Assembly: GCA_003601795.1 (NCBI GenBank)
Contig: PIXU01000124.1
Span: 1 to 6,115 of the forward strand
Length of the DNA stretch: 6,115 nucleotides
Direction of reading: 5' to 3'
Origin: Candidatus Methanophagales archaeon
GTDB taxonomy: Archaea; Halobacteriota; Syntropharchaeia; Alkanophagales; Methanospirareceae
Shown in pieces: positions 5,388 to 6,115 of this stretch (its first letter is position 1; the number at the start of each line of letters is the position of its first letter). Under the pieces are notes generated by a model. The model made no database searches. It was not told where the DNA came from and saw nothing but the letters and a program-made list of their open reading frames with translations. A program made the translations under genes and the position numbers.

Positions 5388-6115
5388 TTAACTTGGGTAT
5401 ATTATATTGTGCTTCCTGTGCTTGTTCACAATTTCATCAGCTAATCTGTCCAAAGCCACAAAATCCGCGCCTTTCGGAACTCCTTTGATCACAACCGGCT
5501 CCAGTATTTCCACCTTTAAGTTGGTCATCATTCCTGCAAGTTGTTCCACCATCCTGCCACCCCAACCATAAGACCCGATTATGGACACAAATTTCAGTTT
5601 TGGTCTCAACGCATTTGCAAGACAGGCAGCATAAAAGACTTTCGGATGTGGTCCAACCAGAACTGTGGGTGATCCAATCACAACCGTAGCTGCATCTACT
5701 AATGCCATCGCCAGTTTCCCGATATCTGGTTCTGAGAGATTGAACTGCTTTACTGTTATTCCTCGGTCAATCAAAGCCTCTGTGAAGTAATCCACCATTT
5801 TCTTCGTGCTACCGTGCATCGAGATGTAGGGGATAATCACCTCATTCTTCACAGCGTCAGAAGCCCAATCCATGTAAGCATTGAGAATAAAGTCTGGCTT
5901 ATCATAAGCGGGACCATGACTTGGCGCGATTATCTCTATCTCCAGATCTTTTAGCTTCTCTAAGTTCTTCCTGATAGTTGTCCGAAAAGGCATCATAATC
6001 TCCGCATAGTATCGCTTGGCTGCCTCATAGACCATCGCCTCATCGGTCACAAACAAATCGCTGGTTGCGAGATGCGAGCCGAGGAAATCGCAAGTAAAAA
6101 TCACGCGGTCTTCTC
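5388..6115 (-). CDS. fprA: Flavodiiron protein (FprA-like F420H2 oxidase / A-type flavoprotein), 5' truncated by window edge
   Basis: A cytoplasmic enzyme that reduces O2 to water (or NO to N2O) at a di-iron site, with electrons passed through FMN; in methanogens the donor is F420H2. About 241 residues are visible of a usual ~400, ending with TAA at 5388-5390. The frame runs off the window end (EDRVIF...), so the GTG at 6104 is an internal valine. Visible metallo-beta-lactamase part: TCDFLGSHLATS, with the di-iron aspartate, and IIAPSHGP, with the last iron-binding histidine. The HxExD ligands lie beyond the window. The flavodoxin domain follows: ISMHGSTKKM (phosphate loop), IGSPTVLVGPHP and GSYGWGG (FMN loops). 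The protein stops after the flavodoxin domain, so no rubredoxin or flavin-reductase module is fused. It is first in the block with Dsr-LP and nifB, suggesting protection of O2-sensitive Fe-S/siroheme enzymes. Class is firm; the F420 donor is inferred. Confidence 0.85.
   Translation of the reverse strand, partial: EDRVIFTCDFLGSHLATSDLFVTDEAMVYEAAKRYYAEIMMPFRTTIRKNLEKLKDLEIEIIAPSHGPAYDKPDFILNAYMDWASDAVKNEVIIPYISMHGSTKKMVDYFTEALIDRGITVKQFNLSEPDIGKLAMALVDAATVVIGSPTVLVGPHPKVFYAACLANALRPKLKFVSIIGSYGWGGRMVEQLAGMMTNLKVEILEPVVIKGVPKGADFVALDRLADEIVNKHRKHNIIYPS

Noticed and set aside
6102..6104. GTG as the start of the flavodiiron gene
   Set aside because: The frame stays open to the window edge and the protein would lack the first half of its di-iron domain; this is an internal valine of a truncated gene.
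1..6115. CRISPR array, tRNA, insertion sequence or attachment site
   Set aside because: No spaced direct repeats, tRNA-like cloverleaf, transposase or flanking terminal repeats were seen when reading both strands.

Overview
The window reads as archaeal DNA, most likely from a methanogen or anaerobic methane/alkane-oxidising relative (Halobacteriota such as ANME-1 or Syntrophoarchaeum-like lineages). This is inferred from gene content: a short NifB without a NifX domain, a small siroheme protein of the methanogen group I Dsr-LP type, and an F420H2-oxidase-like flavodiiron protein. BRE/TATA-type promoter elements and U-rich terminators on AT-rich DNA fit the same reading. No rRNA or marker gene is present, so the exact lineage cannot be fixed.

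Layout. Positions 1-542 (+) hold the 3' part of a MATE-family multidrug/cation exporter. It converges on the rest of the window, where every real gene is on the minus strand. Read in the direction of minus-strand transcription (right to left), these are: (1) a flavodiiron protein, cut off at its 5' end by the window edge (5388-6115); (2) a 222-residue sulfite-reductase-like siroheme/[4Fe-4S] protein (4663-5331); (3) a stand-alone NifB, whose start codon follows the Dsr-LP stop by 1 nt (3759-4661); (4) after a 269-bp gap, a CoA-disulfide-reductase/NADH-oxidase-like flavoprotein (2089-3489); (5) after a ~290-bp gap with its own promoter elements, a membrane-anchored BMP-family substrate-binding protein (727-1797).

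How the genes may work together. Genes 1-3 form a compact block with short gaps (57 bp and 1 bp) and a theme of O2/NO detoxification, siroheme-dependent sulfur or nitrogen oxyanion chemistry, and complex Fe-S cluster assembly. Gene 4 is a thiol/disulfide or O2-reducing flavoenzyme and fits the same redox/sulfur theme, but it has its own promoter and ribosome binding site. The BMP protein and MATE exporter look unrelated to that theme. No nitrogenase structural genes, ABC permease/ATPase genes, RNA genes, CRISPR array or insertion sequence are seen.

Nothing here is clearly a new defence or mobile system. The best leads are the fprA-like/Dsr-LP/nifB block, the atypical NAD-site of the flavoprotein, the orphan anchored BMP protein with a palindrome at its start, and a coding-like remnant in the gap at 1813-2011.
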